Shown: piece after piece, positions 8,848-17,810 of the stretch | How positions within the stretch are numbered: the first letter of the stretch is position 1 | Layout: the number at the start of each line of letters is the position of its first letter | Origin: Streptomyces inusitatus | GTDB lineage: Bacteria; Actinomycetota; Actinomycetes; Streptomycetales; Streptomycetaceae | Assembly: GCF_014651115.1 (NCBI RefSeq) | Contig: NZ_BMWG01000013.1 | Location: 62,001-126,000, forward strand | Length of the DNA stretch: 64,000 nt | Reading direction: 5' to 3' | The notes under the pieces: generated by a model | The model's database searches: none | What the model was told of the DNA's origin: nothing | The model's input: only the letters and a program-made list of their open reading frames with translations | Translations under genes and position numbers: made by a program

Positions 8848-9771
8848 ATGGGACGCTATGTGATCCGGCGGCTGCTGCAGATGATCCCCGTCTTCTTCGG
8901 CGCCACGCTGCTGATCTTCCTCATGGTCAATGTGATGGGCGACCCCGTCCAGGGCCTCTGCGGCCAGCGGGCCTGCGACCCCGCCACCGCCGCCCAGCTT
9001 CGCAAGGAGTTCGGCCTCGACAAGCCGGTGTGGCAGCAATACCTCACCTACATGGGCAACGTCTTCACCGGCGACTTCGGCACCGCCTTCAACGGCCAGC
9101 CCGTCATCGAGCTGATGGCCGACGCCTTCCCGGTCACCATCCGGCTCACCCTGGTCGCGATCTTCTTCGAGATCGTCATCGGCATCACCCTCGGAGTGAT
9201 CACCGGACTGCGCCGGGGCCGCCCCGTCGACACCTCCGTCCTCCTCCTCACCCTCGTCGTCATCTCCGTCCCCACCTTCGTCACCGGCCTGCTGCTCCAA
9301 CTCCTCCTCGGCGTCGAATGGGGCATCATCAAGCCCGCCGTCTCACCCGCCGCCCCCCTCGACGAGCTGATCGTCCCCGGCCTGGTCCTCGCCTCCGTCT
9401 CGCTCGCCTACGTCACCCGGCTCACCCGGACCTCCATCGCCGAGAACGCCCGCTCCGACTACGTCCGCACCGCCAAGGCCAAGGGACTGCCCCGCCGCCG
9501 GGTCATCACCCGCCATCTGCTCCGCAACTCCCTCATCCCCGTCGTCACCTTCATCGGCACCGACATCGGCGCGCTGATGGGCGGAGCGATTGTCACCGAG
9601 CGCATCTTCAACATCCACGGCGTCGGCTACCAGCTCTACCAAGGCATCCTCCGCCAGAGCACCCAGACCGTCGTCGGCTTCGTCACCGTGCTGGTGCTGG
9701 TCTTCCTCCTGGCGAATCTGCTCGTGGACCTGCTGTACGCCGTACTCGACCCGAGGATCCGCTATGCCTGA
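8848..9771 (+). CDS. Peptide ABC transporter permease (DppB type)
   Basis: Integral membrane permease (307 aa) with the DppB/OppB layout: MGRYVIRRLLQMIP, helix 1, then an extracytoplasmic loop carrying GQRACDP, further helices and the EAA-type loop RSDYVRTAKAKGLPRRRVI. The C-terminus LLYAVLDPRIRYA is typical. The last 8 nt overlap the start of the second permease gene, indicating translational coupling within one operon. Confidence 0.88.
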   Translation: MGRYVIRRLLQMIPVFFGATLLIFLMVNVMGDPVQGLCGQRACDPATAAQLRKEFGLDKPVWQQYLTYMGNVFTGDFGTAFNGQPVIELMADAFPVTIRLTLVAIFFEIVIGITLGVITGLRRGRPVDTSVLLLTLVVISVPTFVTGLLLQLLLGVEWGIIKPAVSPAAPLDELIVPGLVLASVSLAYVTRLTRTSIAENARSDYVRTAKAKGLPRRRVITRHLLRNSLIPVVTFIGTDIGALMGGAIVTERIFNIHGVGYQLYQGILRQSTQTVVGFVTVLVLVFLLANLLVDLLYAVLDPRIRYA

Positions 9772-10741
9772 GCCGCCGTTCGACGACCAAGGAGCCATCG
9801 CGCCGACCGGCGCGGGCGGCACGATGGACCTCGCCACCGAAGAGGGCGGGAGCCTGGAACACCTCCCCGGCGGCCCCCTCGGCACCGGCCCGGAGAAAGC
9901 CCGCAGCCTCTGGTCCGACGCCTGGCGCGATCTGCGCCGCAACCCCGTCTTCATCCTCTCCGCGCTGTTCATCCTCTTCCTGGTGACCATCGCGATCTGG
10001 CCCTCCCTGATCGCCTCCGGAAACCCCCTCCAGTGCGATCTGGCCAAGGCCCAGGAGGGCTCCCAGCCCGGCCACCCCTTCGGCTTCAACGGCCAGGGCT
10101 GCGACGTCTACACCCGTACCGTCTACGGCGCGCGCACCTCCGTCACCGTCGGCGTCTGCGCCACCCTCGGCGTCGCGCTCCTCGGCTGCGCCCTCGGCGG
10201 GCTCGCGGGCTTCTACGGGGGAGCGCCGGACGCCGTGCTCTCCCGGCTCACCGACGTCTTCTTCGCCATCCCCGTCATCCTCGGCGGACTCGTCCTCCTC
10301 TCTGTCGTCCAGTCCACCACCGTCTGGCCCGTCGTCGGATTCATGGTGCTGCTCGGCTGGCCCCAGATCTCCCGCATCGCCCGGGGCTCGGTCATCACCG
10401 CCAAACACAACGACTACGTCCAGGCCGCCCGCGCCCTCGGCGCGTCCAACGCCCGGATGCTGCTCCGCCACATCGCGCCCAACGCGATCGCCCCCGTCAT
10501 CGTCGTCGCCACCATCGCGCTGGGCACCTACATCTCCCTGGAGGCGACCCTCTCCTACCTCGGCGTCGGGCTGAGACCGCCCACCGTCTCCTGGGGCATC
10601 GACATCTCCTCCGCCTCGCCCTACATCCGCAACGCCCCGCACATGCTGCTCTGGCCGGCCGGCGCGCTGGCCGTCACGGTGCTCGCGTTCATCATGCTCG
10701 GCGACGCGGTGCGCGACGCCCTCGACCCCAAGCTGCGCTGA
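9764..10741 (+). CDS. Peptide ABC transporter permease (DppC type)
   Basis: Second permease (325 aa) of the importer. The ATG at 9764 overlaps the previous gene by 8 nt. A hydrophilic N-terminal tail of about 60 residues precedes helix 1, followed by the periplasmic segment HPFGFNGQGCDVYTRTVYGAR and a region of five helices. The EAA-type loop reads KHNDYVQAARALGASN, and the protein ends GDAVRDALDPKLR. The DppB/DppC pair is needed for a heterodimeric channel, so the operon is complete. Confidence 0.88.
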   Translation: MPEPPFDDQGAIAPTGAGGTMDLATEEGGSLEHLPGGPLGTGPEKARSLWSDAWRDLRRNPVFILSALFILFLVTIAIWPSLIASGNPLQCDLAKAQEGSQPGHPFGFNGQGCDVYTRTVYGARTSVTVGVCATLGVALLGCALGGLAGFYGGAPDAVLSRLTDVFFAIPVILGGLVLLSVVQSTTVWPVVGFMVLLGWPQISRIARGSVITAKHNDYVQAARALGASNARMLLRHIAPNAIAPVIVVATIALGTYISLEATLSYLGVGLRPPTVSWGIDISSASPYIRNAPHMLLWPAGALAVTVLAFIMLGDAVRDALDPKLR

Positions 10742-10751
10742 GGAGCCCGCG

Positions 10752-11813
10752 ATGCTGCTCGAAGTACGAGATCTTCACGTCGAGTTCCGTACCAGGGAGG
10801 GGACCGCGCGGGCCGTCAACGGCGTCGACTACGCCGTCGAGGAGGGCCGGACCCTCGCCGTCCTCGGCGAGTCGGGATCCGGGAAGTCCGTCACCGCCCA
10901 GGCCGTCATGGGCATCCTCGACACGCCCCCGGGCCGGATCACCGGCGGCCAGATCCTCTTCCAGGGCGAGGACCTGCTGAAACTCAAGGAGGAACAGCGG
11001 CGGAGGATCCGCGGCGCGGGAATGGCGATGATCTTCCAGGACGCCCTCTCCTCGCTCAACCCGGTGCTCAACGTCGGCGACCAGCTCGGCGAGATGTTCA
11101 CCGTCCACCGGGGACTGTCCCGCAAGGCGGCCCGCGCCCGCGCCGTCGAGCTGATGGAGCGGGTCGGCATCCCCGGCGCGGAGGAGCGCGTACGGCAGTA
11201 CCCCCACCAGTTCTCCGGCGGCATGCGCCAGCGCATCATGATCGCCATGGCGCTGGCCCTGGAGCCCGCCCTGATCATCGCCGACGAGCCCACCACCGCC
11301 CTCGACGTCACCGTCCAGGCCCAGGTGATGGAGCTGCTCGCCGGACTCCAGCGCGAGCTGAACATGGGGCTGATCCTCATCACCCACGACCTCGGAGTCG
11401 TCGCCGACGTCGCCGACCGGATCGCGGTGATGTACGCGGGCCGGATCGTGGAGACCGCCCCCGTCCACGACATCTACCGGGCCCCCGCCCACCCCTACAC
11501 CCGGGGCCTGCTCGAATCGATCCCCCGCCTGGACCAGAAGGGCCGGGAGCTGTACGCGATCAAGGGCCTGCCGCCCAATCTCACCCGCATCCCGCCCGGT
11601 TGCGCCTTCAACCCCCGCTGCCCCATCGCCCAGGACATCTGCCGCACCGACGAACCACCGCTGTACGAGGTCGCCCCCGGGCGCCGCAGCGCCTGCCACT
11701 TCTGGCGGGAGACGCTCGGCCGGGAGAAGCCCGGAGAGAAGCCGCGGGGGAAGCCCGGGGGCGAACCCGGGGGCGGGCCCGGGGCCACGAGCGAGGAGAA
11801 GGCCGATGAGTGA
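10752..11813 (+). CDS. Peptide ABC transporter ATPase (DppD type)
   Basis: ATPase subunit (353 aa). Walker A GESGSGKS is at residues 39-46, with Q-loop IFQDALSSLNP, signature FSGGMRQR, Walker B IIADEPTTALD and THDLGVV. The C-terminal Cys motif of peptide transporters (GCAFNPRCP and SACHF) is present. The tail is a low-complexity run of Lys/Pro/Gly that may be poorly conserved. The gene starts 10 nt after the second permease and overlaps the next ATPase gene by 8 nt. Confidence 0.9.
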   Translation: MLLEVRDLHVEFRTREGTARAVNGVDYAVEEGRTLAVLGESGSGKSVTAQAVMGILDTPPGRITGGQILFQGEDLLKLKEEQRRRIRGAGMAMIFQDALSSLNPVLNVGDQLGEMFTVHRGLSRKAARARAVELMERVGIPGAEERVRQYPHQFSGGMRQRIMIAMALALEPALIIADEPTTALDVTVQAQVMELLAGLQRELNMGLILITHDLGVVADVADRIAVMYAGRIVETAPVHDIYRAPAHPYTRGLLESIPRLDQKGRELYAIKGLPPNLTRIPPGCAFNPRCPIAQDICRTDEPPLYEVAPGRRSACHFWRETLGREKPGEKPRGKPGGEPGGGPGATSEEKADE

Positions 11814-12846
11814 GCCGATCCTCGAAATGCGCGGACTGGTCAAGCACTACCCGCTCACCCGGGGCATCCTGTTCAAGAAGCAGATCGGCGCGGTCAAGGC
11901 CGTCGACGGCGTCGACCTCGATCTGCTGCCCGGCGAGACCCTCGGCATCGTGGGCGAGTCCGGCTGCGGGAAGTCCACCCTCGCCAAGATGATGGTCCAT
12001 CTCGAACGCCCCACCGCCGGGGTGCTCCGCTACAAGGGCGAGGACATCACCCAGCTCTCCGGCCGCGCCCTGAAGCGGGTGCGCCGCAATATCCAGATGG
12101 TCTTCCAGGACCCGTACACCTCGCTCAACCCCCGGATGACCGTCGGCGACATCATCGGCGAACCGTTCGACATCCACCCCGAAGTGGCCCCCAAGGGCGA
12201 CCGTCGGCGCAGGGTGCGCGAACTGCTCGACGTGGTCGGACTCAACCCCGAGTACATCAACCGCTACCCCCACCAGTTCAGCGGCGGCCAGCGCCAGCGC
12301 ATCGGCATCGCCCGGGGACTGGCGCTCCGGCCGGAGATCATCGTCGCCGACGAGCCCGTCTCGGCGCTCGACGTCTCCGTCCAGGCCCAGGTCATCAATC
12401 TGCTCGCCGCGCTCCAGCGGGAACTGGGCCTCAGCCTCGTCTTCATCTCCCACGATCTGTCGATCGTCCGCCACATCTCCGACCGGGTCGGGGTGATGTA
12501 CCTCGGACGGGTGGTGGAGCTGGGCCGCGACGAGGAGATCTACGACCACCCCACCCACCCGTACACCCAGGCCCTGCTCTCCGCCGTGCCCGTGCCGGAC
12601 CCGCTCGCCCGCGAGCACCGCGAACGGATCCTGCTCGGCGGCGACGTCCCCTCGCCCGCGCACATCCCCTCCGGCTGCCGCTTCCGCACCCGCTGCTGGA
12701 AGGCGCGGGAGAGATGCGCCCTGGAGGTGCCCCTGCTCGCGGTCCCCGCCGAGTTCAGACTCGCCGAGGGCCCGGCGAAACACCCCTCGGCCTGCCACTT
12801 CGCCGAGGAGAAGCGCGTCGTGCCGACCGCCGGCCCGAGCGACTGA
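11806..12846 (+). CDS. Peptide ABC transporter ATPase (DppF type)
   Basis: Second ATPase (346 aa), last gene of the operon. Walker A GESGCGKS at residues 50-57, then VFQDPYTSLNP, FSGGQRQR, VADEPVSALD and SHDLSIV. The N-terminal insert LTRGILFKKQIGAVKAVDG marks the OppF class and closely resembles the BldKE insert, so the two operons are probably paralogous. The C-terminal Cys pattern SGCRFRTRCW is kept. The start ATG overlaps the preceding gene by 8 nt. Confidence 0.9.
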   Translation: MSEPILEMRGLVKHYPLTRGILFKKQIGAVKAVDGVDLDLLPGETLGIVGESGCGKSTLAKMMVHLERPTAGVLRYKGEDITQLSGRALKRVRRNIQMVFQDPYTSLNPRMTVGDIIGEPFDIHPEVAPKGDRRRRVRELLDVVGLNPEYINRYPHQFSGGQRQRIGIARGLALRPEIIVADEPVSALDVSVQAQVINLLAALQRELGLSLVFISHDLSIVRHISDRVGVMYLGRVVELGRDEEIYDHPTHPYTQALLSAVPVPDPLAREHRERILLGGDVPSPAHIPSGCRFRTRCWKARERCALEVPLLAVPAEFRLAEGPAKHPSACHFAEEKRVVPTAGPSD

Positions 12847-13000
12847 GCGGCCCGGGCGGCCCGGGCGGTCCGGACGGCTGAGCGCCCGAGCACGTCCAAG
12901 CGCCTGAGCGGCCTCTTTTACGCCGGGGCAACGCGCCCGTCGCCGGCCTGACACACGGACTCGCCAGGCTGGGGCGCGTACGGCCGTGCGGGTGCCGTGG

Positions 13001-13036
13001 ACCGTCCGGAAGTTCGTCATGTCACTTCCGGACGGT
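13001..13036. terminator. Perfect 13-bp inverted repeat, likely terminator of the second peptide-importer operon
   Basis: Arms 13001-13013 and 13024-13036 (ACCGTCCGGAAGT and its complement) flank a 10-nt loop. It lies 155 nt after the last ATPase gene. It has no U-tract; it could also be an operator. I favour a terminator because no other strong stem follows the operon. Confidence 0.5.
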
Positions 13037-13054
13037 CGGGCCCGCCCCGTGTCC

Positions 13055-13090
13055 ATGTCCGGGGCCATGTCCGGGGCCATGTCCGGTGCC
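13055..13090. repeat. Three tandem 12-bp repeats
   Basis: ATGTCCGGGGCC occurs twice exactly (13055-13078) and once with one change (13079-13090, ATGTCCGGTGCC). It is intergenic and of unknown function. Confidence 0.75.
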
Positions 13091-13383
13091 GGTGCCGGGG
13101 AAAAGATTCGGCCAGATCTGAGAGCCCACCGAGGAGGCCCGACAGGGCCCCGGCGGCGACGGTCCGCCCTGCGCCCAACTCCCCCTCCCGTCACCGGTGC
13201 TCGTATTCCGGTCGGACGACGTCACATTGAAGACACTCCCGTCGGTCGTGCGCCCCCGTGTGCTGCCGTGCACCGATCAATGCGTTCGCACGGATAGTTA
13301 TGATCCGTAGCGCAAGGTGGGTAGAACCATCTGGCACATGCAAGCTGCCTGTCCCGACCGAATATCTGTGGAGGTGAACCGCC

Positions 13384-13578
13384 GTGGCACTCTCGATTTC
13401 GGCGGTGCTGCTGCTGGCGATCATCGTCTTCCTGCTGATCCGGAAGTCCGGACTCAAGGGGGGACATGCCGCGGTCTGCATGTTGCTCGGGTTCTATCTC
13501 GCCAGCTCGTCCATCGCGCCGACGATCGCCGATCTGACGTCGAACGTGGCGGGGATGATCGGCGACTTCAAGTTCTGA
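13384..13578 (+). CDS. Small two-helix membrane protein (64 aa)
   Basis: Conserved-looking hypothetical membrane protein. The GTG start has GGAGG about 8 nt upstream. Residues 3-20 form a strongly hydrophobic helix, a short basic loop follows (RKSGLKGG), and a second helix runs about residues 28-45 before a short polar C-terminus. It has no enzymatic motif. It stands alone 540 bp from the importer operon and 83 bp before mshB. No function is proposed. Confidence 0.75.
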   Translation: MALSISAVLLLAIIVFLLIRKSGLKGGHAAVCMLLGFYLASSSIAPTIADLTSNVAGMIGDFKF

Positions 13579-13661
13579 GCCGTCCCACCCGCCGTACCCG
13601 TAAGGACCGCCGGCTCGCCGAGCCGGCGCGGTGGCACCCCCTTGCCTCGTAGGGTGTCCCC

Positions 13662-14555
13662 ATGAAGGATCCTTCCGCCCGTCGTCTGCTCCTGGTGCAC
13701 GCGCACCCCGACGACGAGTCGATCAACAATGGCGCGACGATGGCCCGGTACGCCGCATCGGGCGCCCAGGTCACCCTGGTGACCTGCACCCTCGGGGAAG
13801 AGGGCGAGGTCATCCCGCCGGAACTCGCCGCCCTCACCTCCGACCGCGAGGACCGGCTGGGCCCGTACCGGGCGACCGAACTGGCCGCCGCGATGAAAGA
13901 GCTGGGCGTCACCGACCACCGCTTCCTCGGCGGGCAGGGACGCTTTCGCGACTCCGGGATGATGGGCGTCGGACAGAACGAGCGCGAGGGCGTCTTCTGG
14001 CGCACCCCCGTCGAGACGGCCGCCGCACCCCTGGTGGAGATCATCCGATCGGTGCGTCCCCAGGTCCTGGTCACCTACGACCCCGACGGCGGCTACGGCC
14101 ACCCCGACCACATCCAGGCACACCGGGTCGCCACGCTCGCCGCCGGACTCGCCGCGGACCCCGGCCACCGCCAGGACCTCGGCGAACCCCACACCATCGC
14201 GAAGATCTACTGGAACCGGGTGCCGCGCTCGGTGGCCGAGGAGAGCTTCGAGCGCCTGCGCGCCCAGTCCCTGACGGGGTTCGCGGACGGCGTCGCCCGC
14301 GTCGACGACGTCCCCGGAGTCGTGGACGACACCCTGATCACCACCGAGATCGACGGCACCGCCCACGCCGAGGCCAAGGCGGCGGCCATGCGCGCCCACG
14401 CCACCCAAGTCGTGGTCGACGGCGACCGTTTCGCGCTCTCCAACCATCTCGCCCAGCCGATCTTCACGACCGAGTACTACGAGTTGGTCCAGGGCGCGCC
14501 CGGCGCGCCCACCGGCGAACGTGAGCGCGACCTCTTCGCGGGAATCGCCGGATGA
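13662..14555 (+). CDS. mshB: MshB, GlcNAc-Ins deacetylase of mycothiol synthesis
   Basis: Zinc-dependent N-acetyl-1-D-myo-inositol-2-amino-2-deoxy-alpha-D-glucopyranoside deacetylase (297 aa), the second step of mycothiol biosynthesis in the cytoplasm. The LmbE/PIG-L fold is evident. The N-terminal motif HAHPDDE gives metal ligands His15 and Asp18 with catalytic Asp17, and GYGHPDH supplies His147. The same spacing is known in mycobacterial MshB. Length matches the family. The start ATG follows a short spacer with the GTAGGG site. The last 4 nt (ATGA) overlap the next gene, a small membrane protein, so the two are probably co-transcribed. Mca, the paralogous amidase, shares the fold, but the length and context favour MshB. 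Confidence 0.88.
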   Translation: MKDPSARRLLLVHAHPDDESINNGATMARYAASGAQVTLVTCTLGEEGEVIPPELAALTSDREDRLGPYRATELAAAMKELGVTDHRFLGGQGRFRDSGMMGVGQNEREGVFWRTPVETAAAPLVEIIRSVRPQVLVTYDPDGGYGHPDHIQAHRVATLAAGLAADPGHRQDLGEPHTIAKIYWNRVPRSVAEESFERLRAQSLTGFADGVARVDDVPGVVDDTLITTEIDGTAHAEAKAAAMRAHATQVVVDGDRFALSNHLAQPIFTTEYYELVQGAPGAPTGERERDLFAGIAG

Positions 14556-14965
14556 GCGCCCGCGAGACCCCCGCCGGGAGCGGGCGCGCCAAGGCCGCGG
14601 GACCCCTGCGGATCGCCGCGTACCTGGGACTTCTGCTGCTCGGCGCGGTGGTCGGCGCGGCCGGATCCCTGGTCCAGGGAGGCTGGTTCCCCGGCGGTCT
14701 GCTGCTCGCGCTGCTGGCCTCGGCGGGCCTCTTCCTGGGCTCCGCCCGGGCCGTCGGCACCCAGCTCGCGGTCCTCGCCTCCGGTGCCGGATGGCTGGTC
14801 ACCGTCCTGTGGCTGAGCGGTGGACGCCCGGAGGGGGACGGGGTCTTCTCCGCCGGAATCGGACCGATCATCTACATCATCGGAGGGATGACCCTCGCTG
14901 TGATGTGTGCCACCATGGCGCGTTCGACGCAACCGGGCGGCACCAGCACCCGACTTGACAGATAA
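14552..14965 (+). CDS. DUF6113-like small membrane protein
   Basis: Predicted four-helix membrane protein (137 aa). Hydrophobic segments lie at about residues 19-37, 48-65, 70-86 and 103-122; the ends are polar. It is translationally coupled to mshB through an ATGA overlap. I assign DUF6113 from memory of genes adjacent to mshB in Streptomyces; there is no catalytic motif. The role is unknown. Confidence 0.7.
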   Translation: MSARETPAGSGRAKAAGPLRIAAYLGLLLLGAVVGAAGSLVQGGWFPGGLLLALLASAGLFLGSARAVGTQLAVLASGAGWLVTVLWLSGGRPEGDGVFSAGIGPIIYIIGGMTLAVMCATMARSTQPGGTSTRLDR

Positions 14966-15014
14966 AGGACGTGCGGCACCCCCGGGGTCCGGCGTTCGCC
15001 GGGTCCGCCCAGGA

Positions 15015-15072
15015 GTGTCGTCGAAGTGGCGTCGTCCGCCCGTAGGGCGGGCAGGCGGAACTTCGAGGACAC
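15015..15072. other. Nested two-stem RNA structure
   Basis: An outer 13-nt inverted repeat with one mismatch (15015-15027 with 15060-15072, GTGTCGTCGAAGT against ACTTCGAGGACAC) encloses a perfect 6-bp hairpin CCGCCC-GTA-GGGCGG (15036-15050). It lies 49 nt after the small membrane protein gene and about 195 nt before the TTG start of the next gene. It may be a terminator for the mshB operon or a structured leader. The rest of the 302-nt gap (14966-15267) holds no gene I can support. Confidence 0.5.
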
Positions 15073-15267
15073 GAACTAGGGTGTCGCCACGGAGAGCGTC
15101 GCATTCCCGTGCCGGCCATGCCCGTACGGCCGGACGGCATGGCGCTCCGTACCGTCGCAGAGATCAGTGTCCGTGGCGGCCAGTATGGTGGTGCGCGCCG
15201 CCGAGCCGCCCACAGCAGTAGCTATCCAGTAAGAAACGGGCGGCGAAGCCAACCGGGAGAACCTGCT

Positions 15268-17721
15268 TTGAGTCGTGAAACTGACAGTTCGTCCTCCGGG
15301 CCCCAGGGGCGCGGTGGAGCCGCGTACCCCTCGGGGACACCGCCGTACGGATCGCGCCAGTATCCGTCCCCGCAATCGACGCAGGACACTCCTGACGGCG
15401 CGGCGGCCGGTGCCGCCGACGGGTCCCCCGAGCAGCGGGCGGACGGCGCCAGGACCAAGTCCGAGCCGAAGACGGAGACGACGCTGACGACGCGCATCCG
15501 GATCAACATTCCGGGATCGCGGCCGATTCCGCCCGTGGTGATGCGCAAGCCGATGGCCGACGCGGATTCCGCTCCCGGCGCTCCGGGGGCTCCGGGAGCC
15601 GCCGAGGCGGACATCGAGCGTACGGCGGCGATGCCGGTGATAGGCGGTCCGGACGCCTCGGCCCCCGCCGCGCCCGCACCCGCCCCCGCGCCGGCCGCCG
15701 TTCCGCCGGCCGAGGAGAAGGCCGCGCCCAACGACTGGTTCGCGCCACGGCGGGGCTCCACCAATGGGGCCGGCATGCCGTCCCCGGCGGCCGGGGCCGA
15801 CGCCCCGGCGGCGCAGCCCGCTCCGCCGGGCGTCCCGGCCGCTCCGCAGCCTCCGACGCCCGCCCAGGGCCTTCCGCCGACCCCGCACGGTCTGCCGCCG
15901 GGTCCGCTGGACATTCCGTCCGGCTACCAGGGCCCGGTCCCGGGCGGCGCTTTCGCGGGTACGGCTCCCGGCCCTCAGGACCCTTTCCAGACACAGGCAC
16001 AGGGCCAGGCGCAGGGCCAGTCCCAGGGCCCGGCGGACAGCTCGCGGGGGGCGGCTCCGGCCGGTCCCGACGCGGTGCCCGCCCCGCGGCGTCCCGCGTC
16101 CGGCGCGCAGGGCATGATGGCGGGCCTCCAGGGCACCGCGCCCACGCAGCCCGCCGCGCAGGACGCGCTGCCCGCGCCCCGGGGCCCGGTCCCCGGTCCG
16201 CAGGGCGGCGCCCACCCGGCCGGGGCCTCCCAGCCCCGCAGCGCGCTGAGCGATCTGGCGGCGGGCGGCGGCATGCCCTCCGACGGCCCGGCGGCTCCGA
16301 CCGGAGCGACCTCGGGACCGGCGCGCGGCACCATGCCGCTGGGCCGGCGCTCCGGCAAGGGCGCTCCGGCGGGCCCCGGCGGTCCCGCGGGCGGCCCGCC
16401 CCGGATGTCCGACGACACCGCCGTGCTCACCCCGCAGAAGCCCGCCCCCGGACCGGCGGCCGGACCCGGCCCCGGCGGCCAGGTCTCCGGGGACACGCTC
16501 ACCAGCGGCATCCCGGTCGTCCCGGCCGAGCAGCGGGGTCCGGGCGCGCGCGGCCCCAAGACCAAGGGCGGTCCCAAGGCCAAGGGCGGCGGGGCTCCCC
16601 CGGCGTCGGCGTTCCCCAGCGGTCCCGGTCCCGGTCCCGGTCCGGCCGGTGGCCCGGGCGGCTCAGCGGGTCCCGCGGGTTCCGCCGGTCCTGAAGGGTC
16701 CGCCGCCCCCGCGTTCCCCTTCCCGGCCCCGACGCCCGCGCCCGCGCGTTCCGCGCCGCCCGCCAAGAACAAGAAGAAGGGCCGCTCCAAGCTGGTCCTC
16801 CTCGGCGTCGCCGTGGTCGGTCTCGCCGGTGTCGCCTACGGCGCCGGTCTGCTGCTGAACCACTCCGAGGTGCCCAAGAGCACCAAGGTTCTCGGTGTGG
16901 ACATCGGCGGCGGCACCAAGGAGCAGGCGGTCGTCAAGCTGCAACAGGCCCTCGGCAAGCGGGCGGCCACCCCCCTCCAGCTCACCGTCGGCGGCAAGAA
17001 GGTCCAGCTCGCCCCGGACAAGGCCGGTCTGGTGCTGGACAGCCAGGAGACCGTGCGCAAGGCGGCCGGCAGCGACTACAACCCCGTCTCGGTGATCGGT
17101 TCGCTCTTCGGCGATGCGCGGGTCGTGGAGCCGGAGATCCCGGTGGACGAGGAGAAGCTGAGCGTCGCGCTCACCGACCTCGCGGGCGAGTCGGGCTCGG
17201 CGGTCGAGGGCACGATCAAGTTCGAGCCCGGCAAGGCCGTCGCCGTCCCCGGGAAGCCGGGCCAGACGCTGGACGTCTCCCGTTCCATGATCTCGGTGAA
17301 GGACGCGTTCCGCGCCCAGGTCGAGACGGGGAAGCCCAGCGAGGTCCAGCTTCCGGTCGCCAAGCGCGAGCCGACGATCGGCCAGGACGAGATCGACCGG
17401 GCCATGAAGGAGTTCGCCGAGCCCGCGATGTCCGGTCTGATCACCATCAAGGCCGGCGGCAGGGACATCCCCTTCGGCCCCTCGATCTCACTGCCGCAGA
17501 TCCTCTCCATGAAGCCGGTGGACGGCAAGCTGGTCGAGGTCTACGACAAGGAGGCCATCGAGCGGCTCATGGGGCAGACCTTCGTCGGCGTGCTGATCAC
17601 CAAGGGCGACGGCAAGCAGCACCAGCTCACCCCCACCGACATCGCCCAGGCGATGGGACCGGCGCTGCGCGGCAAGACGCCCGAGGAGCGCACGGTGGAG
17701 ATTCCGCTGAACCCGAGCTGA
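15268..17721 (+). CDS. Large Pro/Ala-rich membrane-anchored protein with PG-binding-like modules
   Basis: Predicted bitopic envelope protein (817 aa). A TTG start at 15268 is chosen: GGGAGA lies 7 nt upstream and the protein then reads (M)SRETDSSS; upstream open frame is low-complexity. Residues 1-500 are disordered, rich in Pro, Ala, Gly and Gln. A basic KNKKKGRSK stretch precedes one membrane helix (about residues 508-530). The extracytoplasmic part (about 535-817) has two repeats resembling the VanW-associated peptidoglycan-binding domain PF12229 (GVDIGGGTKEQAVVKLQQ and the segment around PGQTLDVSRSMISVKDAF). No VanW or L,D-transpeptidase catalytic domain follows. It may link the cell wall to cytoplasmic partners through its long disordered tail. 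Function is not established. Confidence 0.72.
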   Translation: MSRETDSSSSGPQGRGGAAYPSGTPPYGSRQYPSPQSTQDTPDGAAAGAADGSPEQRADGARTKSEPKTETTLTTRIRINIPGSRPIPPVVMRKPMADADSAPGAPGAPGAAEADIERTAAMPVIGGPDASAPAAPAPAPAPAAVPPAEEKAAPNDWFAPRRGSTNGAGMPSPAAGADAPAAQPAPPGVPAAPQPPTPAQGLPPTPHGLPPGPLDIPSGYQGPVPGGAFAGTAPGPQDPFQTQAQGQAQGQSQGPADSSRGAAPAGPDAVPAPRRPASGAQGMMAGLQGTAPTQPAAQDALPAPRGPVPGPQGGAHPAGASQPRSALSDLAAGGGMPSDGPAAPTGATSGPARGTMPLGRRSGKGAPAGPGGPAGGPPRMSDDTAVLTPQKPAPGPAAGPGPGGQVSGDTLTSGIPVVPAEQRGPGARGPKTKGGPKAKGGGAPPASAFPSGPGPGPGPAGGPGGSAGPAGSAGPEGSAAPAFPFPAPTPAPARSAPPAKNKKKGRSKLVLLGVAVVGLAGVAYGAGLLLNHSEVPKSTKVLGVDIGGGTKEQAVVKLQQALGKRAATPLQLTVGGKKVQLAPDKAGLVLDSQETVRKAAGSDYNPVSVIGSLFGDARVVEPEIPVDEEKLSVALTDLAGESGSAVEGTIKFEPGKAVAVPGKPGQTLDVSRSMISVKDAFRAQVETGKPSEVQLPVAKREPTIGQDEIDRAMKEFAEPAMSGLITIKAGGRDIPFGPSISLPQILSMKPVDGKLVEVYDKEAIERLMGQTFVGVLITKGDGKQHQLTPTDIAQAMGPALRGKTPEERTVEIPLNPS

Positions 17722-17745
17722 ACCGAGCTGTACCAGGGCTGACCC

Positions 17746-17781
17746 GATGCCCGGCCAGGCCGTCAGGCCCGGCCGGGCATC
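17746..17781. terminator. Bidirectional hairpin between convergent genes
   Basis: An 11-bp perfect stem (17746-17756, GATGCCCGGCC, with 17771-17781) and a 14-nt loop lie between the convergent anchored-protein gene and the SirB1-family gene. Confidence 0.7.
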
Positions 17782-17810
17782 GCGCTTTCCGGATACACCG
17801 GTGCTCGGGC

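Larger units (their letters stand above)
12847..13383. other. 537-bp intergenic region with hairpin and tandem repeats
   Basis: No convincing gene. The left part is low-complexity GGCC/GGGCGG sequence. It then holds a perfect 13-bp inverted repeat (13001-13036) and three 12-bp tandem repeats (13055-13090). The right 120 bp are less GC-rich and carry a -10-like TATGAT at 13299-13304, a plausible promoter for the 64-aa membrane protein gene at 13384, but no good -35 was seen. Confidence 0.6.
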
